Of a stretch of 64,000 nt of DNA, positions 1-9,098 are shown in pieces. The notes under the pieces are model-generated. The model ran no database searches and was not told the DNA's origin. It was given only the letters and a program-made list of their open reading frames with translations. A program made the position numbers and the translations under genes. How positions within the stretch are numbered: the first letter of the stretch is position 1; every line of letters begins with the position of its first letter. This stretch comes from Ovoidimarina sp038744785. GTDB taxonomy: Bacteria > Pseudomonadota > Alphaproteobacteria > Rhodobacterales > Rhodobacteraceae. The stretch covers positions 159,569 to 223,568 of the forward strand of contig JBCDLX010000004.1 in assembly GCA_038744785.1 (NCBI GenBank), given 5' to 3'.

Positions 1-584
1 CGTTCGACCGACTTTACCGACCGCAGGCTCTGGATGTTCCGGTGCTGATCTCGCGCGACAGCCCGATTGCGACCATCGAACCGGGCTCGATCGGCGCGTT
101 TGCCCCTGATCCGGATGATCCGCGCGAGCGTGCGAGGACGCCACTGCGCAATGCCGGGCCATCCGGTCCGGCGCTTGGTCCGGACGAAGCCATTCAACTT
201 GCGGGCAACGACGCCCCGACAGTCCAGGTCGTGGAAGAAGGCCCGCCTGAGATTGCGCTTTTTGCGGTGCGTCCGTCCTGGGTGCGCGTTCGGGCCGCAG
301 ACGGAACTGTTGTGTTCGAAAAGATCCTTGATGCGGGCGAGCGCTTCGTGCTCCCGCAGACAGAGGAAGCCCATACATTGCGCGCGGGCAATGCCGGTTC
401 GGTGTATTTCGATGTGGGCGGACAGACTTATGGACCTGCAGGTGAAGGTGCCTCGGTCGTCAAGAATGTGGTGATGTCGGCCGAGGCGCTGCCCGAGACT
501 TACACAATCGCCGATGCCGAAGCGGACGCCGACTTGGCCCGCTTCACTGCCGTTGCCGAAGCACAGAGCGACGAGCAGCCTTAA
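1..584 (+). CDS. RodZ-like cytoskeletal protein, C-terminal part (5' end outside window)
   Basis: This reading frame is open from the left edge (first complete codon at base 3), so only the last 193 or so codons are visible. The visible part is a disordered Pro/Asp-rich linker followed by a compact domain with segments such as RPSWVRVRAADG and DAGERF, which matches the periplasmic DUF4115/RodZ_C domain. RodZ links MreB to the elongation machinery. Its N-terminal helix-turn-helix and transmembrane segment would lie upstream of the window. Placement directly before ispG is the usual alphaproteobacterial order and supports the call. The GTG at 42 is an internal valine and not the start. Confidence 0.72.
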   Translation, partial: FDRLYRPQALDVPVLISRDSPIATIEPGSIGAFAPDPDDPRERARTPLRNAGPSGPALGPDEAIQLAGNDAPTVQVVEEGPPEIALFAVRPSWVRVRAADGTVVFEKILDAGERFVLPQTEEAHTLRAGNAGSVYFDVGGQTYGPAGEGASVVKNVVMSAEALPETYTIADAEADADLARFTAVAEAQSDEQP

Positions 585-656
585 CGCGCGCATTGTGCGC
601 TTGCCGGGCCTCCCTTAGATTGGCGTCAGTCTGAGAGTCTCTGGAACCATCCGTTC

Positions 657-1790
657 ATGTCGCTGAACCACATCCGACCCTGGCGTAATATCTATCGCCG
701 TCAGTCCCGCAAGATCATGGTCGGCCCGGTGCCAGTCGGGGGCGATGCGCCGATCACGGTTCAGACGATGACCAACACGATTACAACCGATGTCGCGGCA
801 ACCGTTGCGCAAGTCCAGGCTGCAGCCGACGCCGGAGCGGACATTGTGCGGGTTTCGACGCCGGATGCCGCGTCTACCTCGGCACTGCGGGACATCGTGC
901 GCCAAAGCCCGGTCCCCATCGTTGCCGATATCCATTTTCACTACAAACGCGCCATCGAAGCAGCCGAGGCTGGCGCAGCCTGTTTGCGGATCAACCCCGG
1001 AAACATCGGAGATGCAAGCCGCGTGCGCGAAGTGATCCGCGCGGCCAAGGACCATGGCTGTTCCATCCGGATTGGCGTGAATGCCGGCAGCCTGGAAAAG
1101 CACCTACTTGAGAAATATGGCGAGCCGTGCCCCGATGCGATGGTCGAAAGCGGACTGGATCATATCAAGATCCTTGAAGACAACGATTTTCACGAATTCA
1201 AGATCTCGTGCAAAGCGTCAGATGTCTTTCTTGCCGCCGCGGCGTATCAGGCGCTTGCCGAGGCGACGGATGCGCCGATTCATTTGGGAATTACGGAAGC
1301 CGGCGGGCTGGTGTCCGGGACGATCAAGTCGGCAATCGGTCTCGGCAACCTGCTCTGGATGGGGATTGGCGACACGATCCGGGTGTCGCTCTCGGCCGAC
1401 CCGGTCGAAGAAGTAAAGGTCGGGTACGAGATCCTGAAATCGCTGGGATTGCGGCATCGCGGCGTCAATATCATCTCGTGCCCGTCCTGCGCGCGGCAGG
1501 GGTTCGACGTCATCAAGACTGTTGAAGCATTGGAGAAGCGGCTAGAGCACGTCAAAACACCGATGAGCCTTTCAATAATCGGCTGCGTTGTGAATGGGCC
1601 CGGCGAAGCGCTTATGACGGATGTGGGCTTCACGGGCGGTGGTGCGGGCCATGGAATGGTGTATCTGACGGGTAAACAAAGCCATAAGTTGTCCAACGAT
1701 GAGATGATCGACCACATCGTGGATCAGGTTGAACGGAAAGCGGCCGAGATTGAGGCTGGAAACGCGGCACAAGAACAGGCTGCCGAGTAG
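657..1790 (+). CDS. ispG: 4-hydroxy-3-methylbut-2-enyl diphosphate synthase (IspG/GcpE)
   Basis: IspG catalyses the penultimate step of the MEP isoprenoid pathway, converting MEcPP to HMBPP with a [4Fe-4S] cluster. The 377 residues have the length of the short bacterial form. Cluster ligands are visible as Cys275, Cys278 and Cys310, with the following Glu in the VVNGPGEA motif. The N-terminal TIM-barrel part (QTMTNT, RVSTPD, ADIHFHY, RINPGN) is intact. The ATG at 657 has only a weak ribosome-binding site but gives the family's usual N-terminus. The gene lies 72 bp after the RodZ-like gene and is probably cotranscribed with it. Confidence 0.97.
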   Translation: MSLNHIRPWRNIYRRQSRKIMVGPVPVGGDAPITVQTMTNTITTDVAATVAQVQAAADAGADIVRVSTPDAASTSALRDIVRQSPVPIVADIHFHYKRAIEAAEAGAACLRINPGNIGDASRVREVIRAAKDHGCSIRIGVNAGSLEKHLLEKYGEPCPDAMVESGLDHIKILEDNDFHEFKISCKASDVFLAAAAYQALAEATDAPIHLGITEAGGLVSGTIKSAIGLGNLLWMGIGDTIRVSLSADPVEEVKVGYEILKSLGLRHRGVNIISCPSCARQGFDVIKTVEALEKRLEHVKTPMSLSIIGCVVNGPGEALMTDVGFTGGGAGHGMVYLTGKQSHKLSNDEMIDHIVDQVERKAAEIEAGNAAQEQAAE

Positions 1791-1884
1791 CCCGGCGTCT
1801 GATCCGGGCGATTTCGATTGCTTACGGGCTTACCGCCGTCCTCGGGTGCGTCGTCACTTGCCGAAGTTGGAGCCGACGTGCGGC

Positions 1885-2637
1885 TTACTCGTCGCGCAGA
1901 TCGGCCACGATCGCCCGCATCCCGTCGAGCGGGACATAGCCGCGCACAAGTTGGTCCCCGAATACGAACGTGGGTGTTCCAGTGATCGCAAGCGCCTCGC
2001 CCAATTGACGGTTGGCGCGGATCACATCGTCGACTTGGGGGTCGTCCATATGGGCGATCACGGCCTCTGCATCTAGGCCCGCGCTTCGCGCGACCCGGGC
2101 AAGTGCGTCGCGACCGTACGTGCCGCGATGTTCGATCAAAGTGTCGTTCATTTCGAGGTAAGCCTCTTCGCCCTCCAGCTGCAGCACGGCAATGGCAAAC
2201 CGCGAGGCTTCGACCGATTCCGGTCCCAGGATGGGAAACTCTTTCGTGATCTTGCGAATGTTACCGTCCGAAGCCATCAGCGCACTGACTTCCGGGTGGG
2301 CCCGGCGGCAGAAGCTGCATCGGTAGTCAATGAATTCTATGATCGTGATGTCGCCGTCTGGATTGCCGCTGACGACCGAATGCCCGTCGTCATATAGCGC
2401 CCCGGCATGCGCCGCGACCAGCGCGATGTCGGCTGCGGCCTGTTCTTCTTCCTGGCGCGCCTCAAGAACCGCGATAGCTTCCATCAATACCTCGGGGTTC
2501 TCCAGCAGGTATTCGCGGACCGCTGCGCCGAACGCGTCGCGTTCCTCAAGGCTCATCGCGTCAAGATCGAGCGCCCCTGCAGTACTGGCTGCCATCCCGA
2601 CGCTCAGCGCCCCTGAAATCACCCAAGTGCGGATCAT
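1885..2637 (-). CDS. Secreted DsbA-family thiol-disulfide oxidoreductase
   Basis: This 250-residue protein has a Sec signal peptide (MIRTWVISGALSVGMAASTAGA), a short helical region with LLENPEVL, and a thioredoxin-fold domain with the redox motif CSFC at residues 107-110. A cis-proline loop (ITGTPTFVFG) lies near the C-terminus. It should act in the periplasm on protein disulfides; the N-terminal helical region resembles the Com1/ScsC-like subgroup rather than classical DsbA. The frame extends upstream, but the ATG at 2637 is preceded by GGGA and is the only start that places the signal peptide at the N-terminus. It converges with ispG and diverges from the aminotransferase at 2826. Confidence 0.88.
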   Translation of the reverse strand: MIRTWVISGALSVGMAASTAGALDLDAMSLEERDAFGAAVREYLLENPEVLMEAIAVLEARQEEEQAAADIALVAAHAGALYDDGHSVVSGNPDGDITIIEFIDYRCSFCRRAHPEVSALMASDGNIRKITKEFPILGPESVEASRFAIAVLQLEGEEAYLEMNDTLIEHRGTYGRDALARVARSAGLDAEAVIAHMDDPQVDDVIRANRQLGEALAITGTPTFVFGDQLVRGYVPLDGMRAIVADLRDE

Positions 2638-2825
2638 CCCGCGTCCCTTTCCTAAAGCTGTACGCCGCCTGCGCACCCACCATGTCCAGTTCACGCGGCA
2701 ATAGGGCATAACGTCGGGCTGTTGCCAAGTCGGCTTGCGCGGCCCTGATGTTCTGTGCGCGATGTCCCATTGACGGTTCGCCAAGCCCGTGCACCTTCTC
2801 AAGGCCTGAGTGTAGGAGGTAGCGC

Positions 2826-3965
2826 ATGCGAAGCTCAAGTCGCGGCCGGGTCGATCCCTTTATCGTGATGGATGTGATGGAGGCCGCGCGGGCCGCCGAG
2901 GCAGCGGGACGGCGAATCATCCATATGGAGGTCGGACAACCTGGTACCCCAGCGCCCAAAGGCGCGCGCGACGCCCTGGCCCGTGCGATGGACGGCGATC
3001 CATTGGGGTACACGGTTGCTCTGGGCCTTCCGGCGCTTCGGTCACGGATCGCGGCAATGTACCGGACCCGGCACAGTGTCGACCTGGATCCGCGCCGGGT
3101 GATCGTGACGGCCGGATCATCGGGCGCGTTTCTTTTGGCCTTTACCGCGCTTTTCGAAGCCGGCGACCGGGTGGCGATGGGCGATCCGGGCTACCCGTCT
3201 TACCGGCAGATCCTGCACGCGCTTAGCCTGACGCCGGTCGGTATCGAGACCCACACACAAAACCGGTTTCAGCCTGTCCCTGACCAGATCCCTCAAGATG
3301 TCGAAGGGCTGATCGTGGCGTCCCCCGCCAATCCAACGGGGACAATGCTGGATAGCGCGCATCTGGCGGCATTGATCGACCGCGCAGCGGCGTCAGAGAC
3401 CGTGTTTGTGTCAGACGAAATCTACCACGGGATTGAATATGATCAGCGTGCGGTTTCGGCGCTCGAGATCACCGACAACGTCGTCGTGATTAACTCCTTC
3501 TCGAAATATTATTCGATGACCGGCTGGCGGGTCGGGTGGATGGTGGTCCCGGATGACATGGTGCGCGTGATCGAGCGGCTGTCGCAAAACATGTTCATCT
3601 GCGCGCCTCACGCCGCACAGGTCGCGGCGTTGGCGGCGATGGACTGCGAAGAGGAACTGCAGGCGAACCTATCCGTCTATGCCACCAACCGTCGGATCAT
3701 GAGCGACGGCTTGCCCAAAGCAGGTTTTGGCAATGTCGCGCCTCCGGACGGCGCGTTCTATGTCTACGCAGATGTCAGTGATTTCACAGATGACAGCCTG
3801 GCGTTTTCGAGGGAGCTTCTTGACGGTCCCGGGCTCGCCGTGACCCCGGGGCTGGATTTCGACCCGGTTCGGGGGGCTCGGACGCTGCGGTTTTCCTACG
3901 CATGCGCGACGGCGGACATTTCGGAGGGGCTGGAACGTCTGCGAGACTATATGGCCCGGCGCTAG
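2826..3965 (+). CDS. PLP-dependent class I/II aminotransferase
   Basis: The 379-residue protein is a fold-type I aminotransferase of the AspC/AlaA kind. It shows the NPTG motif at 169-172, Asp197 in SDEIYHG to contact the pyridine nitrogen, and the Schiff-base Lys227 in NSFSKYYS followed by TGWRVGW. The substrate cannot be read from sequence; aspartate, aromatic amino acids or methionine are possible. The start is certain because TAGGAGGT lies 7 bases before the ATG. It is probably transcribed singly from the 188-bp divergent region shared with the DsbA-like gene, with the amidase gene 59 bp downstream. Confidence 0.92.
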   Translation: MRSSSRGRVDPFIVMDVMEAARAAEAAGRRIIHMEVGQPGTPAPKGARDALARAMDGDPLGYTVALGLPALRSRIAAMYRTRHSVDLDPRRVIVTAGSSGAFLLAFTALFEAGDRVAMGDPGYPSYRQILHALSLTPVGIETHTQNRFQPVPDQIPQDVEGLIVASPANPTGTMLDSAHLAALIDRAAASETVFVSDEIYHGIEYDQRAVSALEITDNVVVINSFSKYYSMTGWRVGWMVVPDDMVRVIERLSQNMFICAPHAAQVAALAAMDCEEELQANLSVYATNRRIMSDGLPKAGFGNVAPPDGAFYVYADVSDFTDDSLAFSRELLDGPGLAVTPGLDFDPVRGARTLRFSYACATADISEGLERLRDYMARR

Positions 3966-4024
3966 GGGCTAGGCGGGGCTGCGCCAAATCGCTAAGCTGC
4001 TGTCAATTGCCCAACAGAGGCCAA

Positions 4025-5224
4025 ATGAGCAGTCTTCGCACCCTGATCCTCGCCCTTTGCGTGGCCTGTCTTGCCACGATCTCGGCGCGCGCCGAGATGA
4101 CGGCGCTCGCCCGGATTGACGCAGCGGACAGCGCGATCCGCGACACCGGGGCAGGCGTTGAGATCGCGCTTGCCTTATCTCAACCCGTGCCGTGGCGCGT
4201 GTTCACGCTCGATAACCCGCGCCGATTGGTGATGGATTTCAGCGACGTTGCGTGGCCCGATACGATTCCAGGGTCCGCAACCGAGGTATCAGACCTTCGC
4301 CTTGGCCGATTTCAACCCGGCTGGTCCCGATTGGTTTTGTCGCTGGATGTGCCATACGTCGTCGGTTCTGCAGAGCTTGAAACCGGGGCCGATGACGGGT
4401 CCGCACGCCTAAGCGTCATGCTGTTGCCCAGCACCGAAGCGGCGTTCGCTGCAGCGGCCGGCGCGCCGCAATCGGCTGTGTTCGTGGAACGCAAACGCGG
4501 ACGCGCCGCGCCGCGCATCCCCGATGACGGGGTTTTGCACGTGGTTCTTGACCCCGGGCATGGCGGGATTGATCCGGGCGCCGAGGCGGGCGGTTTGGTG
4601 GAGGCCGATCTTATGCTCACGTTCGCGCGCGAGTTGCGGGAAGTGTTGTTGCGTTCGGGTGGGTATTCGGTGGCGATGACCCGAAACTCTGACGTGTTTG
4701 TGCCATTGGAAACGCGGATCTCGCTCGCGCGTGAGGCCGGGGCAGAAGTGTTTCTTTCCCTGCATGCCGACGCGTTGCCCGAGGGCGCAGGTCAGGCCAG
4801 TGGTGCGACAATATACACTCTATCTGAGGAGGCATCCGATCTTGCGTCGCGCAGACTGGCCGAGCGGCATGATCAATCGGATCTTCTGGCGGGCGTTGAT
4901 CTGGCCGGACAGACCGACGAAATCGCGTTGGTTCTGATGGACCTTGCCCGGCGTGACACGGCCCCGCGCGCTAATAGGCTTGCTGATGCGCTCGTCAGGG
5001 GGATGACGGGCACGCTTGGGCGCCTGAATTCGCGTCCCCGGCGATCGGCTGCGTTTTCTGTGCTTAAGGCGCCGGACTTCCCTTCTGTCCTGATCGAGCT
5101 TGGGTTTCTTTCCAGCGCCCGCGATCGCGAAAGGCTTGCCGACCCATCATGGCGACTTCAGGCAGCCGCCGGGATCCGCGACGCTTTGCGCGACTGGGCG
5201 GCGGATACAGCGATGCGGAACTGA
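4025..5224 (+). CDS. amiC: N-acetylmuramoyl-L-alanine amidase with AMIN domain (AmiC type)
   Basis: This periplasmic zinc amidase cleaves the bond between MurNAc and L-Ala to split septal peptidoglycan. The 399 residues comprise a signal peptide (1-23), an AMIN domain at about 26-135 for septal targeting, a linker, and an Amidase_3 domain from about 170. Zinc ligands are visible as His179 (LDPGHGG), Glu194 and His247 (SLHADA), and the catalytic Glu lies in VLIELGFLS near the C-terminus. An in-frame extension to 3902 would overlap the aminotransferase gene and lacks a signal peptide at its start, so the ATG at 4025 is preferred. PBP1A follows 116 bp downstream, a common pairing. Confidence 0.95.
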   Translation: MSSLRTLILALCVACLATISARAEMTALARIDAADSAIRDTGAGVEIALALSQPVPWRVFTLDNPRRLVMDFSDVAWPDTIPGSATEVSDLRLGRFQPGWSRLVLSLDVPYVVGSAELETGADDGSARLSVMLLPSTEAAFAAAAGAPQSAVFVERKRGRAAPRIPDDGVLHVVLDPGHGGIDPGAEAGGLVEADLMLTFARELREVLLRSGGYSVAMTRNSDVFVPLETRISLAREAGAEVFLSLHADALPEGAGQASGATIYTLSEEASDLASRRLAERHDQSDLLAGVDLAGQTDEIALVLMDLARRDTAPRANRLADALVRGMTGTLGRLNSRPRRSAAFSVLKAPDFPSVLIELGFLSSARDRERLADPSWRLQAAAGIRDALRDWAADTAMRN

Positions 5225-5340
5225 TCGGTCATCGAAACGTCACGTCAGGATCGGCGGAGGGCGGCACATGCGGCCTTGTGGTCTTTTGACCCTTCGTGCA
5301 GCCCGGCGTATAAGCGGGCAAGTTGACAAAGGGGGCATTG

Positions 5341-7857
5341 GTGCTTCGGGCAATTCTGTCGTTTTTCGGCGGTATTTTTTCAATGCTGACGAACGGCGCG
5401 GTTATGGCCGTGCTGGGCCTTGGCGCGATCTTTTACATGTACGGCCGCGACTTGCCGAACCACGAGCAACTCTCACAGTACACGCCGCCCACGATCAGCC
5501 GCATCTATTCGGTTGAGGGACGGATCATTGACGAATTCAGCCAAGAGCGCCGCCTTTACACGCCGATCGAAGAGGTTCCCGCGCTTGTAAAGCACGCATT
5601 CATCTCGGCTGAGGACAAGAATTTCTACGAGCATGGCGGGTTCGACGCGCGGGGCATTATCGCGGCTGGGGTCGAAGCCGTTCAGACGCGCGGCGAGCGC
5701 ATTCGCGGTGCCTCGACCATTCCGCAACAGGTGGTGAAGAATTTTCTCCTTTCGTCCGACCGCTCTGCGGAACGCAAGATCAAGGAACTGATCCTGTCGG
5801 TGCGGCTTGAGGCGACGTTGTCGAAGGACAAGATCCTAGAGCTGTACCTGAACGAGATCTTCTTGGGTCAGAACAGCTATGGTGTCACTGCTGCAGCGCA
5901 GACCTATTACAACAAGCAGCTTTCGGACCTTACAGCCGCCGAGGCGGCCTATCTGGGGGCGCTGCCGCAAAGACCGTCGAACCTGCACCCGGTCCGGAAT
6001 GAGGAAGAGGCGATTGCGCGCCGTAACTTCGTTCTGCGCGAGATGTTTGAAAACGGGTACATCGACAACGAGACCTACCAAAGCGCGCGGCTGGAACCGC
6101 TTTTGACCGTTCAGGCGGGCGACTACGCAGGGTTCCGCACGCAACTGCCGCCCAGGGATTACTTCACTGATGAGATACGGCGGCAGCTGTCGCGGGACTT
6201 CGGCGAAGGCCAGTTCCTTGCTGGCGGTTACTCGGTTCGCGCCACCTTCGATCCCGATCTTCAGTCAGAAGCGGCAATTGCGCTTCGGGCGCAGCTTGAG
6301 CGATACGACCGCGGCGCGGGCGCATGGCGTGGCACCGGGCTGACAATTCCGATCGAAGCACTTGCAAGCGAGGAGGGCTGGCGCGCGGCCCTTTCGAACG
6401 TCGAGATTGCGCGAGATATCGAAGGCTGGTTCCCGGCGGTTGTTCTGGAGGAGGGCGATAGCTCTGTCCGGATCGGTATCGAGGGTGTCAGAGAGGACGC
6501 CGACGGGCACTTCATCCCGGCTCGCGACGTCGAATGGATACGCGGTGTTAGCACGCCGGGACAGATACTGGACGTGGGCGATGTCGTTCATGTTCGCGCT
6601 ATGACCTCGGACGACGACGGGAGCTTTCTGCGCTGGACGCTTCGGCAGGTTCCCGAAGTTCAGGGCGCATTTATGGCTATGGATGTGAACTCGGGCCGCG
6701 TGATCGCGATGCAGGGCGGCTTCTCGTACCAGGATTCGGTGTTCAACCGCGCGACGCAGGCAACGCGTCAGCCGGGTTCTTCGTTCAAGCCTTTCGTCTA
6801 TGCCGCAGCACTGGATTCGGGGTTTACGCCTGCGACCATCATTGTCGATGCACCGATTGAGGTGGATACCGGCGGTGGCATCTGGCGCCCAACAAATGCG
6901 TCGAACCAGTTCTACGGTCCCACGCCGCTTCGGACCGGGATTGAGCGGTCACGGAACCTGATGACCGTGCGGCTCGCGCAGGAAATCGGGATGGATATCG
7001 TCGCGGGATACGCCGAGCGGTTTGGTGTCTATGACCGGATGGGCAGTTACCTGGCAAACTCGTTGGGCGCTGAAGAAACCACGCTCTACCGGATCGTGGC
7101 CGCTTACGCGATGTTCGCCAATGGCGGTCAGCGGATCGAACCGACCCTTGTTGACCGCGTTCAGGACCGCTGGGGGGCAACGGTCTATCGCCATGACGCG
7201 CGGATCTGCGAAGAGTGCAGCGACCCGACATTGGCAGAGGGCCGGGCGCCACGCATCATTTCGAACCGACGGCAGGTCATGGACCCCGTCACGGCTTATC
7301 AGCTTACGTCGATGATGGAAGGTGTGGTACAGCGCGGGACGGCGGCGGGCGCGATCAATCTGCCAGTCCCTGTCGCGGGCAAAACCGGAACCACGAACGA
7401 CGCCAAGGATGTATGGTTCGTGGGCTTTACATCGAACATCGCCGCGGGCTGCTATATTGGCTTCGACCAGCCGCGAAGCCTGGGGCGCCGGGCTTTCGGG
7501 TCGACGCTTTGTGCACCGGTGTTCCAGCGCTTCATGGAAAAGGCCATTGCCGAATACGGCGGCGGTCCCTTCGATGTTCCGCCTGGCGGACGGTTTATCA
7601 AGATCAATCGGGTGACAGGCGAACGTCTTCCCGACAATGCGAGCGGCCCAAGCGTAGTGGCAGAGTACTTCCGGGACGGGGAAGAGCCGATCTTTGGGCT
7701 GACCTATGACGGTGGTTTCGCGATGGGCGCGAACCTTCCTTTGTTCACGCCAGACGGGGCGCAGCGGTCGACCGCGACAATCCGCTCGGGTACCGGCGAC
7801 GTCGTGACGATCCCGACCACGCGCGACAGGGGCACAATCGCGACCGGGCTTTACTGA
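5341..7857 (+). CDS. mrcA: Penicillin-binding protein 1A (bifunctional transglycosylase/transpeptidase)
   Basis: PBP1A polymerises lipid II and crosslinks peptidoglycan at the inner membrane. The 838 residues have an N-terminal membrane anchor (about 12-34), a GT51 transglycosylase domain with the catalytic Glu91 in ISAEDKNFYEH and the GASTIPQQ motif, an OB-like insert, and a transpeptidase domain. The latter has SxxK at Ser480-Lys483 (PGSSFKPF), an SRN motif, and KTG at 681-683. I chose the GTG at 5341 because AAAGGGGG lies just upstream; TTG codons at 5323 and 5338 are alternatives. The gene follows the amidase, so synthesis and splitting functions are neighbours. Confidence 0.95.
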   Translation: MLRAILSFFGGIFSMLTNGAVMAVLGLGAIFYMYGRDLPNHEQLSQYTPPTISRIYSVEGRIIDEFSQERRLYTPIEEVPALVKHAFISAEDKNFYEHGGFDARGIIAAGVEAVQTRGERIRGASTIPQQVVKNFLLSSDRSAERKIKELILSVRLEATLSKDKILELYLNEIFLGQNSYGVTAAAQTYYNKQLSDLTAAEAAYLGALPQRPSNLHPVRNEEEAIARRNFVLREMFENGYIDNETYQSARLEPLLTVQAGDYAGFRTQLPPRDYFTDEIRRQLSRDFGEGQFLAGGYSVRATFDPDLQSEAAIALRAQLERYDRGAGAWRGTGLTIPIEALASEEGWRAALSNVEIARDIEGWFPAVVLEEGDSSVRIGIEGVREDADGHFIPARDVEWIRGVSTPGQILDVGDVVHVRAMTSDDDGSFLRWTLRQVPEVQGAFMAMDVNSGRVIAMQGGFSYQDSVFNRATQATRQPGSSFKPFVYAAALDSGFTPATIIVDAPIEVDTGGGIWRPTNASNQFYGPTPLRTGIERSRNLMTVRLAQEIGMDIVAGYAERFGVYDRMGSYLANSLGAEETTLYRIVAAYAMFANGGQRIEPTLVDRVQDRWGATVYRHDARICEECSDPTLAEGRAPRIISNRRQVMDPVTAYQLTSMMEGVVQRGTAAGAINLPVPVAGKTGTTNDAKDVWFVGFTSNIAAGCYIGFDQPRSLGRRAFGSTLCAPVFQRFMEKAIAEYGGGPFDVPPGGRFIKINRVTGERLPDNASGPSVVAEYFRDGEEPIFGLTYDGGFAMGANLPLFTPDGAQRSTATIRSGTGDVVTIPTTRDRGTIATGLY

Positions 7858-7960
7858 TCCGTCACGCGCCAGGATCTTTTCAGACAGATTAAGGCAGCAA
7901 GGCGTGATCTTGTCGCTGTCTCGCCGCCTTGATACACCGCAGGCTCCGAGAGGGATCAGC

Positions 7961-9085
7961 ATGCGCGCCGAAGCCGAAAACACCGTTGCCGAGATCGAAA
8001 AATCGCTGGAGCTTCTGGCACAGCGTATGGACTGGGACACGGCAGAGCATCGCTTGGAAGAATTCAACGCGATGACGGAAGATCCCGATCTGTGGAACGA
8101 TCCGGAACGTGCGCAAAAGTTGATGCGCGAACGGCAAACACTGGTTGATGCGGTCGACCGGTACAGGTCGATGCGTCAGGAACTGACCGACAATGTCGAG
8201 CTGATCGAATTGGGCGAGATGGAAGATGACGCCGACGTTGTGTCCGAAGCCGAGGAGGCACTGAGGGCGCTGATGGAGCGGGCCGGGCAGGCCGAGCTTG
8301 AGGCGCTGCTGTCCGGTGAGGCCGACGGGAACGACACCTTCCTGGAGATCAACTCGGGCGCTGGCGGGACCGAGGCCTGTGACTGGGCACAGATGCTGCA
8401 AAGAATGTATGTCCGCTGGGCCGAGAGGCGCGGTTACAAGGTCGAACTTCAATCCGAGGAACCCGGGACCGAGGCCGGTATCAAATCGGTGTCCTACAAG
8501 ATCAGCGGCTCGAACGCTTATGGCTGGCTCAAATCCGAATCCGGTGTGCACCGGCTGGTGCGCATTTCGCCCTTCGGGAAGGGGACGCGCGAAACCTCGT
8601 TCGCATCGGTCTGGGTCTACCCTGTGGTCGACGACAATATCGAGATCGACGTGAATCCGTCAGATATCAGGATCGACACCTACCGGTCCTCAGGGGCAGG
8701 CGGTCAGCATGTCAACACAACGGATTCGGCCGTTCGGATTACCCATATGCCGACGGGCATTGTGGTGACGAGTTCAGAGAAGTCGCAACATCAGAACCGC
8801 GACATCGCGATGAAGGCCCTTAAATCGCGGCTGTACCAGATGGAACTTGATCGCCGAACGGCTGACATCAACGCAGCACATGAAGCCAAGGGATCTGCCG
8901 GCTGGGGCAATCAAATCCGGTCGTACGTGCTGCAGCCTTACCAGATGGTCAAAGATCTTCGTACGAACTTTGAGACGTCGGACACAAAGGGCGTGCTTGA
9001 TGGCGATCTGGACGCCTTCATGGCGGCCACTTTGGCGATGGATGTTGCAGGCAAAAGCCGGGCAGAGGCGCAAGTCGAAGAGTAA
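7961..9085 (+). CDS. prfB: Peptide chain release factor 2
   Basis: RF2 recognises UGA and UAA and triggers hydrolysis of peptidyl-tRNA. The 374-residue protein has the recognition tripeptide Ser-Pro-Phe at 203-205 and the catalytic GGQ at 247-249. The start at 7961 is preceded by GAGAGGG. Unlike E. coli prfB, the early codons contain no in-frame TGA, so no programmed +1 frameshift is needed and RF2 is not autoregulated that way here. It lies about 100 bp after the PBP1A gene. Confidence 0.97.
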   Translation: MRAEAENTVAEIEKSLELLAQRMDWDTAEHRLEEFNAMTEDPDLWNDPERAQKLMRERQTLVDAVDRYRSMRQELTDNVELIELGEMEDDADVVSEAEEALRALMERAGQAELEALLSGEADGNDTFLEINSGAGGTEACDWAQMLQRMYVRWAERRGYKVELQSEEPGTEAGIKSVSYKISGSNAYGWLKSESGVHRLVRISPFGKGTRETSFASVWVYPVVDDNIEIDVNPSDIRIDTYRSSGAGGQHVNTTDSAVRITHMPTGIVVTSSEKSQHQNRDIAMKALKSRLYQMELDRRTADINAAHEAKGSAGWGNQIRSYVLQPYQMVKDLRTNFETSDTKGVLDGDLDAFMAATLAMDVAGKSRAEAQVEE

Positions 9086-9098
9086 GGGCCTGGCGCGA

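Noticed and set aside
7961..8045. Programmed +1 frameshift expected in prfB
   Set aside because: The first 28 codons contain no in-frame TGA, and one uninterrupted frame gives the full-length protein.
6949..8067. 372-codon minus-strand frame
   Set aside because: It lies opposite the PBP1A and prfB genes, has no start signal and shows no domain pattern.
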